Source: Verrucomicrobiales bacterium (GTDB taxonomy: Bacteria > Verrucomicrobiota > Verrucomicrobiia > Verrucomicrobiales > Akkermansiaceae). Taken from it: 9,361 bases of DNA. Shown here piece by piece: positions 1 through 7,218 of this stretch; positions within the stretch are counted from its first letter, which is position 1, and every line of letters begins with the position of its first letter. Below the pieces are notes generated by a model. The model was not told the origin of the DNA and searched no databases. It saw nothing but the letters and a program-made list of their open reading frames with translations. The position numbers and the translations under genes were made by a program. The DNA lies in the NCBI GenBank assembly GCA_002729295.1, contig PBTU01000171.1, positions 1-9,361 on the forward strand, in the 5' to 3' direction.

Positions 1-789
1 AATTCTCTCAAGGTCGAAGAGGTGGGCGCAGCTCATTAGTCCATTAACGCGCTCGAAGGTAGCATTCCACGATCCGGCGGCGGAGGACTTACGATCATTT
101 TCGTATTTTTTGCTGAAGAATTTTCTAAGGGCTTCGCGGGCTTCATGATCGTCCTCACTGATGGAGTCGAGACGGTTGGCGTTAGGAACCTTATAATCAC
201 CGCCAACCCGAACAGGTGAATATTCCGCGCCGAGCCATCCGGCCCAGTTTCCGGCTTTAAAACCTTTAAATTCATTTCCTTCCGGGCAGGGGTCGAGGAG
301 AATGAAGTTGGGCAGTTTGGAATCGAGCTGACCCAGTTGTTGAGCAAGGACGGAGCCCATGGTGGGACGGGTAAATGGGGGTCTCGGTGCGTGGCCGCGC
401 TGGAGGAGGTTGATTCCTTCGGTGTGTTCCTTTGCTTTGGTGTGCATGGAGCGGACAACTGCTAGCTTGTCGGCGATGGAGGCACACTTGGGAAGAAGCT
501 CGGAGAAGTGGGTGCCGGGGACGTTCGTAGGGATGCTTTTAAATGGGCCGCCGGTGGTGGTGCCGGGTTTTGGATCCCAGGTTTCAAACTGGCTGGGCCC
601 GCCGCAGAGCCAAAGGAGAATGCAGTGTTTTTGCTTTTTCTTGGCAATTTCAGCGAAAGCAGGCGCTCCAAATAGGCCGGCAAAACTCATGGAAGAGACC
701 GCACCGGCGGATAGACCTTGTAGAAACTTGCGGCGGTGGATGTTATGATCCGGCGAACCGCAGTTTTGAGATGGATCGGGCTTGGACAT
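1..789 (-). CDS. DUF1501 family protein with Tat-type leader, C-terminus cut by window edge
   Basis: The first 263 codons are present; the gene runs off the left edge without a stop. Residues 18-24 (HRRKFLQ) form a twin-arginine motif followed by a small-residue hydrophobic stretch ending near APAFA (42-46), so export by the Tat pathway is likely. Residues 56-75 carry the family hallmark CGGPSQFETWDPKPG (62-76), matching DUF1501 (PF07394), which belongs to the alkaline-phosphatase/sulfatase-like fold; the substrate is unknown in the family. Typical members have about 400-500 residues, so roughly the N-terminal half is seen. The ATG at 789-787 overlaps the TGA of the upstream DUF1549/DUF1553 gene by one base (TGATG) and has no Shine-Dalgarno sequence of its own, which suggests translational coupling. 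Such pairs are a signature of Planctomycetota and Verrucomicrobiota. Family assignment is firm; biochemical role is not known. Confidence 0.9.
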   Translation of the reverse strand, partial: MSKPDPSQNCGSPDHNIHRRKFLQGLSAGAVSSMSFAGLFGAPAFAEIAKKKQKHCILLWLCGGPSQFETWDPKPGTTTGGPFKSIPTNVPGTHFSELLPKCASIADKLAVVRSMHTKAKEHTEGINLLQRGHAPRPPFTRPTMGSVLAQQLGQLDSKLPNFILLDPCPEGNEFKGFKAGNWAGWLGAEYSPVRVGGDYKVPNANRLDSISEDDHEAREALRKFFSKKYENDRKSSAAGSWNATFERVNGLMSCAHLFDLERI

Positions 790-2687
790 CAATTAGTGAA
801 GCGAAATTCGGCACTGGTAACGAGAGCCCAGACGAATTGTTGGATTGAGGATTTATTCTTTGTTTTGACGAAGGAGAGTGAGCGTTCGAGTTCGCTGGGT
901 TCTGGTGCGCGGGAGAGCACGGATTGGAAGATCTCCCGGATGAGAGCCTGCGGACTTTCGATATTTTGAAGCCGGCTGAGGAGGGGGGCTTCAGAGATGA
1001 TTTCATCAAAAAAGGGAGCGTTGGTCAGAAACATTGTTTGCTGAACCGAGGGCGAGAAATTCTCCGGAAAAAGGTCGGGGAGGATCGTCGCGAAGTGATT
1101 CCGAAGGGTTTCATCGTTCGGGTTCTCATGGCCAAGCGCAACGCGAAGGGAGCGGGTGAAAGTTTCGGCAGAGAGTGGTTTGTCGAGTGCCCGAGCGAAT
1201 AAAGAATCGAGCGGGGGTTGTCCTGCCGAGGGAGCCGGACGGGAGTCGAGTTGGTAGGAGGAGGATTTGGCGATTTGGCGAATAAGGCGACGGAGATCGT
1301 ATTGGTGGTTTGAAAAATCGCGTGCGAGCCAAGAGAGAAGTTCGGGGTGACTCGAAGGATGGGCGGAGTCCATTAGATCGACGGGGTGGACGAGACCTCG
1401 TCCGAACATGAGAGCCCAGAGCCGGTTAACAATAGCGCGGGAGAAATCTGGATTATCATTGGTGAAGGATTGAGCGAAGGCTTCGCGCCGAGAGAATTTT
1501 GGGACGGGAAGATTGGGTAGGTCTTTTTTAAGTTTTTCGTCCTTCTTGAGTTTGCGGAACCATTGCTCGGGAGGGCTCACGGAGTAGAGTTCTGCGGAAT
1601 CATTAATTTTTTTGCCGCCAGTTTCTGTGATGATTTTGTTAGAGTAGAGAATGAGTTGGGATTCGTCTGCTTTACCTTCGAGGTTGGCGAATTTGTCGTA
1701 GCCACCACTGGCGCGTTCAGCGACGCGGGGCCCTTCGGGAGTCTTGACATTGAGACTGCGGTTAAAGAAGGCGACAAGCCCCCAATAATGACGCTGTTCA
1801 ATCTCGGGTGCGACAGGATGATCGTGACACTGGGCGCATTGGACTTGTTTGCCAAGGAGGGTTCGGGAGACGCGGATGGCGATCTGGCTGTGGTCGTCAC
1901 GTTGGTCATGAATGAACCATGAGGCGCCACGTTCTTGGTCCGATTTAGGGCGAGCTAGGACGAGGTCGCGGCCGATTTGGTCCCAGGGTCGGTTGGTTTT
2001 GAAGGCCCAGCGGAGGTAATCGAGCCAGAGTTTGCGATTGCTGTGGCTGCGCTTGCGGAGGTGAGCGCGGTCTAGGAAAACGATGTTAAAGACTTGGGCG
2101 AGGTGATCGGCGTAATCGTCGGTGTTGGTAAGGTGGTCGACGAGGATGTCCCGTTTCTTTGGGTTTTGGTCGGCAAGGAACGAATTAATTTCGGAAAGTC
2201 GGGGGATTCGGCCGAGCAGGTCAAGGTAGATACGACGCACGAAAGTGGTATCACTCGAGCGTCGTGCAGGGGCGACTTTTTCAGCCTGCCATTTGCTGTG
2301 AATTAATTGGTCAATGACTGCGGTGGGCTGTCTGCTGGGATCGGGGAGGACGAGTTGTTTGGGTGGGGTAATTTTCAGATCGGTAATCCAATTTTTGAGC
2401 GCTTCGATTTCCTCGGCCGGGAGTTGTTTTTTTGGCGGCATGTGTGGATCGGAGTCGACTTGAACAACCTGGTAAAGCGGACTTGCCTTTGGATCTCCTG
2501 GAATGAGGGCGGTGTGGGTTTCGCCGCCTTCGAGAGCGGCAGTGATGGTGCGAAGATCAAGGCCACCTTTTTGTTTTACCCCACCGTGGCATTTAGTGCA
2601 GTTGTCGATGATGACAGGGTGGATTTGAGAAAACGCGAAGCCTGTCGCGCAGAGCGCGAGCATAATATGGTGGCTTAAAGTCTTCAT
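789..2687 (-). CDS. PSCyt1-DUF1549-DUF1553 (planctomycete-type cytochrome) exported protein
   Basis: This is a complete 632-residue protein. Residues 1-20 look like a Sec signal peptide. Next comes a PSCyt1 cytochrome-c-like domain with heme-binding CTKCH (30-34) and a candidate axial Met in PHMPP (Met83). Residues ~125-330 fit DUF1549 (PSCyt2), including RRIYLDLLGRIP (151-162) and a second heme-type motif CAQCHDHP (284-291). Residues ~398-630 fit DUF1553 (PSD1), with FSRAIVNRLWALMFGRGLV (415-433) and the usual C-terminal SAEFRFTN. Many homologues have 750-1100 residues and extra carbohydrate-binding or Ig-like modules; this one is a compact version without them. It probably acts outside the cytoplasm with the coupled DUF1501 partner. 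A role in polysaccharide use is often suggested for the family but not proven. No good ribosome binding site precedes the ATG at 2687. Confidence 0.93.
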   Translation of the reverse strand: MKTLSHHIMLALCATGFAFSQIHPVIIDNCTKCHGGVKQKGGLDLRTITAALEGGETHTALIPGDPKASPLYQVVQVDSDPHMPPKKQLPAEEIEALKNWITDLKITPPKQLVLPDPSRQPTAVIDQLIHSKWQAEKVAPARRSSDTTFVRRIYLDLLGRIPRLSEINSFLADQNPKKRDILVDHLTNTDDYADHLAQVFNIVFLDRAHLRKRSHSNRKLWLDYLRWAFKTNRPWDQIGRDLVLARPKSDQERGASWFIHDQRDDHSQIAIRVSRTLLGKQVQCAQCHDHPVAPEIEQRHYWGLVAFFNRSLNVKTPEGPRVAERASGGYDKFANLEGKADESQLILYSNKIITETGGKKINDSAELYSVSPPEQWFRKLKKDEKLKKDLPNLPVPKFSRREAFAQSFTNDNPDFSRAIVNRLWALMFGRGLVHPVDLMDSAHPSSHPELLSWLARDFSNHQYDLRRLIRQIAKSSSYQLDSRPAPSAGQPPLDSLFARALDKPLSAETFTRSLRVALGHENPNDETLRNHFATILPDLFPENFSPSVQQTMFLTNAPFFDEIISEAPLLSRLQNIESPQALIREIFQSVLSRAPEPSELERSLSFVKTKNKSSIQQFVWALVTSAEFRFTN

Positions 2688-2697
2688 TTGAGTGTGT

Positions 2698-2728
2698 TTT
2701 ATACGCTCTGATTAGCAATTTTTTCCAA
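2698..2728 (-). promoter_or_regulatory. weak promoter candidate for the DUF1549/DUF1553 gene
   Basis: Read on the minus strand, TTGGAA (2728-2723) and TATAAA (2703-2698) are separated by 19 bases, longer than the preferred 17. The -10-like box lies only ten bases before the ATG, so a transcript from it would be nearly leaderless. The call rests on box similarity alone. Confidence 0.2.
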
Positions 2729-2753
2729 GAGAGATGACTCCTTTTTCTGTTAC

Positions 2754-2829
2754 TGCTAGGAATTTTCTTTTGGTGGGAAGGTCCCGGAAACAGGAGATTG
2801 GCGGAACCTTTGGGGGTGAAAGGGGGTTG
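2754..2829 (+). repeat. dispersed ~76 bp repeat, copy A
   Basis: It starts with TGCTAGGAA and ends with GAAAGGGGGTTG, and aligns without gaps to copy B (7761-7836) at 59 of 76 positions by hand count. The ends are better conserved than the middle (2793-2811). Just after it, GGTTG and CAACC can pair around a short loop. A block TTTTCCAAGA (2721-2730) lies upstream of this copy and also upstream of copy B, but 23 bases away here against 5 there. Confidence 0.85.
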
Positions 2830-3068
2830 TTTCACCAACCTAAATTGCGCTGGAGTCTTGAATCCAAGCTTGAAAAACGGGAACAGGCAAAAAACCGTCA
2901 GGAAGACCAGTGTTTCCTATAGGCTGATCAAAACTATCCTGTTCATTTCATAAGTCAGAATCTGCCTGAATTAAGAGGGAAGGTCATGTCAGCGTTTGTT
3001 AGGCTCTTCGATTTCCATCCCAATCGCTTCACCTAGTAACTCGGCAAGTTCGCTGCAGAACGTTCGTT

Positions 3069-3098
3069 CGGTAGCCAGCCAGCGAAGCCAAGCTACCG
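3069..3098. repeat. REP-like palindrome overlapping the stop of the last importer gene
   Basis: CGGTAGC (3069-3075) and GCTACCG (3092-3098) are perfect inverted repeats around a 16-base loop. The right arm includes the TAG stop codon (3095-3093) of the minus-strand permease gene. No T-tract follows on the minus strand, so it is a poor intrinsic terminator; it could be a REP-type element or a stabilising 3' hairpin. Confidence 0.45.
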
Positions 3099-4007
3099 GA
3101 TGGGGCGATTACGCGGGTTGCGGTTTGCGAGCTTTTTGGTGATCAGGGTGGCCACGAAGACGATCCCACAAACAACTGAGATTCCTCCGGCGGCGTTTGT
3201 GGAGCCGACCTTTGGAAAGCCCATTGCTCCTGAAATGGTATCTCCCAGGAATCCGAGGCTAAGCAGGTAGCCGGTGACGGCGCAGAAGAGAGCAATGAGA
3301 AGAGAGAGCGCGACGAGGGTCTTTAACTTTTTTGTCAGGAGGGATGCAATCGCAGGTGGGACGATCATCATGGCAACCACCAGAATGCTACCAACTGCTT
3401 CGAAGGCGATAACGCAAGTGAGAGCAGTCATTGCCATGAGCAGGTAGTAGGTCAGGCGGGGCCGGGCACCTACGGTGTCACCATGTGCGGCATCGAAGGT
3501 GGTGATCGTCAGCTCCTTGAAGAAGAAGCCCACAAAAACCAGGTTGATGGCGAGTGCGAACAGGCCCCTCCAGGCTGCGTCGGGGACACCACCGCCTTCG
3601 AGAATCACCTGAAAGATGGCAGTCTCAAGATTACCAAAGAGGACATGACTTGGTTCGATGTGGACATGGTCTGCCAGCAGTCGTTGCATGATAAGGCCAA
3701 TTGCGAAGAGGGTGGTGAAGGAGATTCCGAGCGCTGCTCCCTCCTCGACTCCACTGAAGCGATGAAGAAAGCGGGTGAAAACAGTGCAGAGGATTCCGGC
3801 AATGATCGCTCCGGTGAGAAGAGCGGGGGTTTCGATTCCGCCGGATACGAGATGCCCAATGACAATGCCCGGGAGCACGGCATGAGCAATGCCGTGGGCG
3901 ACCATGCTTTGGCGGCTTAAAAGAAGGAAAACGCCCGGGAGGACACAGGCCATCGCAATCAAGGAAGCTGTTACGAGGAGCCAGGTATCAATGATGTTCC
4001 AGTTCAT
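3093..4007 (-). CDS. troD: metal ABC transporter permease, TroD/MntD/ZnuB type
   Basis: This 304-residue membrane protein is one of the two channel subunits of the metal importer. It has about eight hydrophobic segments and the family landmarks MVAHGIAHAVLPGI (35-48), HIEPSHVLFGN (116-126), FFKELTITTFD (162-172) and AVGSILVVAMMIVPPA (204-219). The length is normal for the ABC-3 family (PF00950), and unlike its neighbour it carries no cytoplasmic extension. The ATG at 4007 overlaps the TGA of the preceding permease gene by four bases (ATGA). GAGGGG at 4020-4015, seven bases before the start, is the clearest Shine-Dalgarno sequence in the operon. It should pair with the long permease in the inner membrane and be driven by the ATPase at 5417-6226. 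The symbol indicates the family, not a proven substrate; manganese, iron and zinc are all possible. Confidence 0.92.
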   Translation of the reverse strand: MNWNIIDTWLLVTASLIAMACVLPGVFLLLSRQSMVAHGIAHAVLPGIVIGHLVSGGIETPALLTGAIIAGILCTVFTRFLHRFSGVEEGAALGISFTTLFAIGLIMQRLLADHVHIEPSHVLFGNLETAIFQVILEGGGVPDAAWRGLFALAINLVFVGFFFKELTITTFDAAHGDTVGARPRLTYYLLMAMTALTCVIAFEAVGSILVVAMMIVPPAIASLLTKKLKTLVALSLLIALFCAVTGYLLSLGFLGDTISGAMGFPKVGSTNAAGGISVVCGIVFVATLITKKLANRNPRNRPIR

Positions 4008-5410
4008 GATGTATCCCCTCCTCGATGGGGTTCGGCTGGAATCAGAGCTTGCTCGAGTTCGTTGGAGAAAAGCTGGTGGATATCTGAAGCAATCTCAGGG
4101 TTTGTGATCTCTTCGATTTTTTCGACGTATTGATGAACGCGCGCCGGAGCCACGTCGGCATGCTCAATGAGATAGAGTTCGGTAAGGCGGTGGGTGCGGG
4201 CTACTGCGATGGCTCGCTCGAGACCTTGGGTAGTCAGTTGCACACAATCGCCCCTTTCGAATTTGAGCAGATTTTGGCTGGAAAGCGATCGTGCTACGGA
4301 CCGTTCTTTTCTTTGCGACCAACCGCGATCTTTGAGGATGTCGTGAACAGGAAGAGAGACCTGGGCCAGATCACGACTAAAATCGAGGCCCGCAAGAAGT
4401 CTCACTTTTTGCTGGGCCTCAAGCCGGTCGAAAAGGTCACGAAGAAGTTGGTTTTCTGAGAGTCGTTTTTCAAGGCGGGCTACTTTTAGCTGTCTCACGA
4501 CCCATCCCTTTCTGCTGCCGAACAACATGCTGAAGCCAAAGAGAAGTGCTGAAGCGAGGATGATCGCGGCACCAGCGGGCAGACGAAAGATCACCGCGCT
4601 GGCGATGGCTCCGATAAGGGCCCCAGTCGCTCCGACGAACCCGGCAATGGCGAGGGTCCAGGGCATGGAATCAGTCCACAGCCGGGCGGTTGCAGGAGGG
4701 ATGATAAACGCAGCCATGATCATCAAGAGCCCGACGGTTTGCAAACCGGCGATGGTTACGGTCAGGCAGGTCAGCATCAAAACCTCGTCCAGCCAGCGGT
4801 GTGGTAGTCCCTGGCTGGCCACGAAGTCCTCATCGAAACTGAGGCAATTGAGTTCTTTGAAGAAGAGGGAAATCACGGTGAGCGCTCCGAGGGACACGAT
4901 GGCAAGCATGATGGCCTCTGCCTGAATCATGGATGCCACCATTCCGAAGAGATAGTATTCCAGTCCCGAACTACCCTGGAGATTGAGATTCGAATCCTGT
5001 ACGACCGAGAGGAGAACCACCCCGAGCCCGTAAAGAACCGTGAGAGGAATGGCGAGGGCGGCGTCTTCTTTGATTTTTGAATTATTTTTGATCCATTGGA
5101 CCGCTCTGACCGACAGCCACCCTGTGATGAGGGCTCCGATCATGAGCGCGATAAAGGACTTTCCGCCCGAGCCCCAGCGGGCAAAGAGGAGGAAGGCGAT
5201 GCAAACTCCGGGAAGAGTCGAATGCCCGATGGTGTCGCTGAGGAGCGAGCGTTTCCGAAAAAGCAGGAAACACCCGCAAACCCCGGCGGCGAGTCCCAGT
5301 GAGGTCACGCCGAGGTATATTACTTTCAAATTGTAAGAAGGTGACCTCACTGCTTCGATGAGCCGGTCAAGCCAGCTTAAAGCAAGGATCCACGAATCGG
5401 GGGAGTTCAT
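4004..5410 (-). CDS. troC: metal ABC permease fused to a DtxR/MntR-like repressor domain (YtgCR-type)
   Basis: The protein has 468 residues, about 170 more than a plain permease. Residues ~30-298 are an ABC-3 channel subunit with RSLLSDTIGHSTLPGVCIAF (54-73), FFKELNCLSFDEDF (183-196) and VGLLMIMAAFIIPPA (226-240). A basic junction (SRKGWVVRQLKVARLEKR, 299-316) leads into a winged-helix region (~317-398, ending in FERGDCVQLTTQGLERAI), then a DtxR-family metal/dimerisation stretch (RTHRLTELYL 405-414; VEKIEEIT 429-436). His407, Glu430 and Glu433 align with metal ligands His77, Glu99 and Glu102 of Bacillus MntR. In Chlamydia the same fusion, YtgCR, is cleaved to free an iron-dependent repressor of its operon; this function is inferred here from architecture alone. 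The gene starts six bases after the ATPase stop and overlaps the next permease by four bases. Confidence 0.9.
   Translation of the reverse strand: MNSPDSWILALSWLDRLIEAVRSPSYNLKVIYLGVTSLGLAAGVCGCFLLFRKRSLLSDTIGHSTLPGVCIAFLLFARWGSGGKSFIALMIGALITGWLSVRAVQWIKNNSKIKEDAALAIPLTVLYGLGVVLLSVVQDSNLNLQGSSGLEYYLFGMVASMIQAEAIMLAIVSLGALTVISLFFKELNCLSFDEDFVASQGLPHRWLDEVLMLTCLTVTIAGLQTVGLLMIMAAFIIPPATARLWTDSMPWTLAIAGFVGATGALIGAIASAVIFRLPAGAAIILASALLFGFSMLFGSRKGWVVRQLKVARLEKRLSENQLLRDLFDRLEAQQKVRLLAGLDFSRDLAQVSLPVHDILKDRGWSQRKERSVARSLSSQNLLKFERGDCVQLTTQGLERAIAVARTHRLTELYLIEHADVAPARVHQYVEKIEEITNPEIASDIHQLFSNELEQALIPAEPHRGGDTS
4496..4513 (-). promoter_or_regulatory. possible internal ribosome binding site and GTG start for a free repressor domain
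   Basis: Read on the minus strand, AGAAAGGG (4513-4506) lies seven bases before an in-frame GTG (4498-4496, codon 305), exactly at the permease-repressor junction. Initiation here would give a ~164-residue soluble DtxR-like protein. The purine run also encodes Arg-Lys-Gly, so it may be chance. Confidence 0.2.
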
Positions 5411-5416
5411 GAGAGT

Positions 5417-6226
5417 CTACGAGCGAAGGGCCTCTAGCTTGGCGAGGGAGTCGGCGAGCTTCGAGAGGAGGTCCAACCGTCCACCGTAGCACTGCGTGAG
5501 CTGTTCACGAGTAAAGACTTCATTCATCGCACCGCTGGCAACGACGCGGAGGTTTAGAAGGACAAGGTGATCGAAGTAGTCGGCTACGGTCGGCAGATCA
5601 TGATGGACGCACACCAAACTTGCTCCCGATTCCCGAAGGTCCCGCATGAGCTCGAGGATGACTCGCTCGGTCGTCGCATCAATCCCCGCGAAGGGTTCGT
5701 CCATCAGGTAGAGATCAGCTTCCTGAACGAGCGCGCGAGCGAGGAAAACGCGTTGTTGCTGTCCTCCTGACAGCGATCCGATTTGGCTGTCGGCGCGGTC
5801 AAGCATGCCGACGCGATCGAGGGCTTCGTCAGCCTTGCGGCGGTCTTCGCGACTCACCCGGCGAAAGAGGCCAATGCTACGGTATCGTCCCATCACAACA
5901 ACCTCGCGAGCCGAGATGGGGTAGTCCCAGTCGACGCTTTCGCGTTGGGGAACGTAAGCGATGCGATGGCGGACCTTCCGGTAGTCTTCGCCAAAAAATT
6001 TGACCGATCCGGAGGTCGCGGGGATGAGGTCAAGGATGGCCTTCAGGAAAGTGCTCTTCCCGGCCCCGTTGGGCCCGACGATCCCGGTCATCGTTCCTTG
6101 CGGAATGGAAACCTGGGCCTCCCACAACGCAGGTTTGCGGTCGTAGCAAACCGTGAGATGGTTAACGTTGAGGCAGTTGGAGTCAGGCACTGCGTCTGGG
6201 GATAACTCCTTTTGGAGAAATTTCAA
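5417..6226 (-). CDS. troB: metal ABC transporter ATP-binding protein, TroB/MntB type
   Basis: This 269-residue cytoplasmic ATPase powers the importer. All ABC motifs are intact: Walker A GPNGAGKST (51-59), Q-loop Gln94, signature LSGGQ (152-156), Walker B LYLMDE with catalytic Glu177, and switch His209 in VHHD. The stretch VPQRESVDWDYPISAREVV (92-110) is typical of the manganese/iron branch (MntB, SitB, TroB). The best start is TTG at 6226-6224, which overlaps the TGA of the lipoprotein gene by four bases (TTGA). No ATG exists before residue 46. A strong purine run AAAAGGAG (6213-6206) lies inside the gene, 15 bases before a GTG at 6190, so a start there would drop 12 residues but has poor spacing. 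Family assignment is firm; the substrate is not proven. Confidence 0.93.
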   Translation of the reverse strand: MKFLQKELSPDAVPDSNCLNVNHLTVCYDRKPALWEAQVSIPQGTMTGIVGPNGAGKSTFLKAILDLIPATSGSVKFFGEDYRKVRHRIAYVPQRESVDWDYPISAREVVVMGRYRSIGLFRRVSREDRRKADEALDRVGMLDRADSQIGSLSGGQQQRVFLARALVQEADLYLMDEPFAGIDATTERVILELMRDLRESGASLVCVHHDLPTVADYFDHLVLLNLRVVASGAMNEVFTREQLTQCYGGRLDLLSKLADSLAKLEALRS

Positions 6227-7206
6227 TATTTCCCGGAGAGTTTCCCGTTGAGGCCTTTTTCAGGTGCGGTGCCACCCAGCTTTCGGGTGATGAGAGTGAC
6301 GTTATGATCGACCATACCCAGATAGGTCCCTTCGTATGTCCCCGAAGGTCCCGTCGCGTCGGAGAACAAAGTTCCACCGACGGTCAGTTCGTGTCCTTGT
6401 GCCTTGGCGCCTTCGATCACAGCCTGCAGGTTGCGATCAGAGACGATGTTTTCGACGAAGATGGCTCTGATGTCATTCTCCACGATGTAAGTGATCAGAC
6501 TGTTGATGGTGGCAGGATCAGGTTCAGAGGCGGTGGTAACACCCTGGACCGCCTTGACCTTGATCCCGTATGCCCGGGCAAAATAGTTGAAGGCATCGTG
6601 TGCGGTGATCAGGACCCGGCTTTTCTCCGGAATGGTGGCAATCGACTTCTTGGCGTATCCGTGCACCTTTTTGAGCTCGGCAATGTAGTTGGCCGCATTT
6701 TTCTCGTAGGTCTTGGCATTGTCGGGATCGAGCTCTCCCAGGGCTTTGCTCACGGCTTCGGTCGCGTTCATCCACGCGCTGACATCATTCCAAACGTGAG
6801 GATCCCAGTGACCTTCAAATTCTTCAGGCTCCAGAAGGAACTCACCATCGAGGAGCTCGGTGACGGCAAAGCAAGGAATGGAAGAGCGGGACAATTTCGC
6901 GAAACTATCGGCCATCCGGCCCTCCAACATCAGCCCGGAGTAAAAGATGACGTCAGCATCCTTGAGCGTGGAAAGGTCGTCCCGTGTGGGCTTGTACATG
7001 TGTGGATCGACCCCTTCACCCATCAGTCCTTCGACCTCGCCTTTGTCACCCACCACTTGTTTCACGATGTCCGTGACCATGGTGCAAGTCGTGATGACCT
7101 TATAGGGAGAGGTCAGTTTGGCGTTTTCCTTCTCCTCCGTGTCACAACCGGTGAGGAAAAAGAGCGGGAGGGTGAGGAGCGAGACGAGAGTTGCTTTGGC
7201 TTTCAT
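6223..7206 (-). CDS. troA: metal-binding lipoprotein of the ABC importer, TroA/ZnuA family
   Basis: This 327-residue solute-binding protein captures the metal ion outside the inner membrane. Residues 1-20 are a lipoprotein signal ending in the lipobox LTGC, so Cys21 should be lipidated. The cluster A-1 (PF01297) metal ligands are visible: His69 in GVDPHMYKP, His137 in WDPHVWND, His203 in ITAHDAFNYF and Asp283 in GTLFSDATG. Three His plus Asp matches TroA (His68, His133, His199, Asp279); strict manganese binders such as PsaA have Glu at the third position. There is no His-rich loop of the ZnuA kind. It is the first gene of the four-gene operon, and its promoter region carries a 17-base inverted repeat. 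Zinc, manganese or iron could be the substrate; the ligand set alone does not decide. Confidence 0.93.
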   Translation of the reverse strand: MKAKATLVSLLTLPLFFLTGCDTEEKENAKLTSPYKVITTCTMVTDIVKQVVGDKGEVEGLMGEGVDPHMYKPTRDDLSTLKDADVIFYSGLMLEGRMADSFAKLSRSSIPCFAVTELLDGEFLLEPEEFEGHWDPHVWNDVSAWMNATEAVSKALGELDPDNAKTYEKNAANYIAELKKVHGYAKKSIATIPEKSRVLITAHDAFNYFARAYGIKVKAVQGVTTASEPDPATINSLITYIVENDIRAIFVENIVSDRNLQAVIEGAKAQGHELTVGGTLFSDATGPSGTYEGTYLGMVDHNVTLITRKLGGTAPEKGLNGKLSGKY

Positions 7207-7218
7207 TATTACGGTGGG

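Larger units (their letters stand above)
2688..3092. other. non-coding region between the cytochrome gene and the metal importer operon
   Basis: This 405-base stretch has no convincing gene. It holds the 5' flank of the DUF1549/DUF1553 gene, one copy of the dispersed repeat (2754-2829), and a palindrome at its right end (3069-3098) that covers the stop codon of the importer's last gene. A short minus-strand reading frame ending at TGA 2991-2989 reads plausibly like a protein tail (ELAELLGEAIGMEIEEP) but has no start codon. Confidence 0.6.

Noticed and set aside
2734..2922. Small protein read through repeat copy A (and a similar one through copy B at 7771)
   Set aside because: The translations share a motif, but differences among copies fall at all codon positions and a TAG stop lies in frame at the repeat's start. 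It is best seen as non-coding.
2881..2944. GAACAGG/CCTGTTC inverted repeat
   Set aside because: Seven-base arms with a 50-base loop and no other support are expected by chance.
3069..3098. Intrinsic terminator for the metal importer operon
   Set aside because: The stem is present but no T-tract follows on the minus strand.
6188..6213. Start of the ATPase at GTG 6190 behind the strong AAAAGGAG run
   Set aside because: The spacing of 15 bases is too long. The TTG at 6226 gives a four-base overlap with the upstream gene, as elsewhere in this operon.
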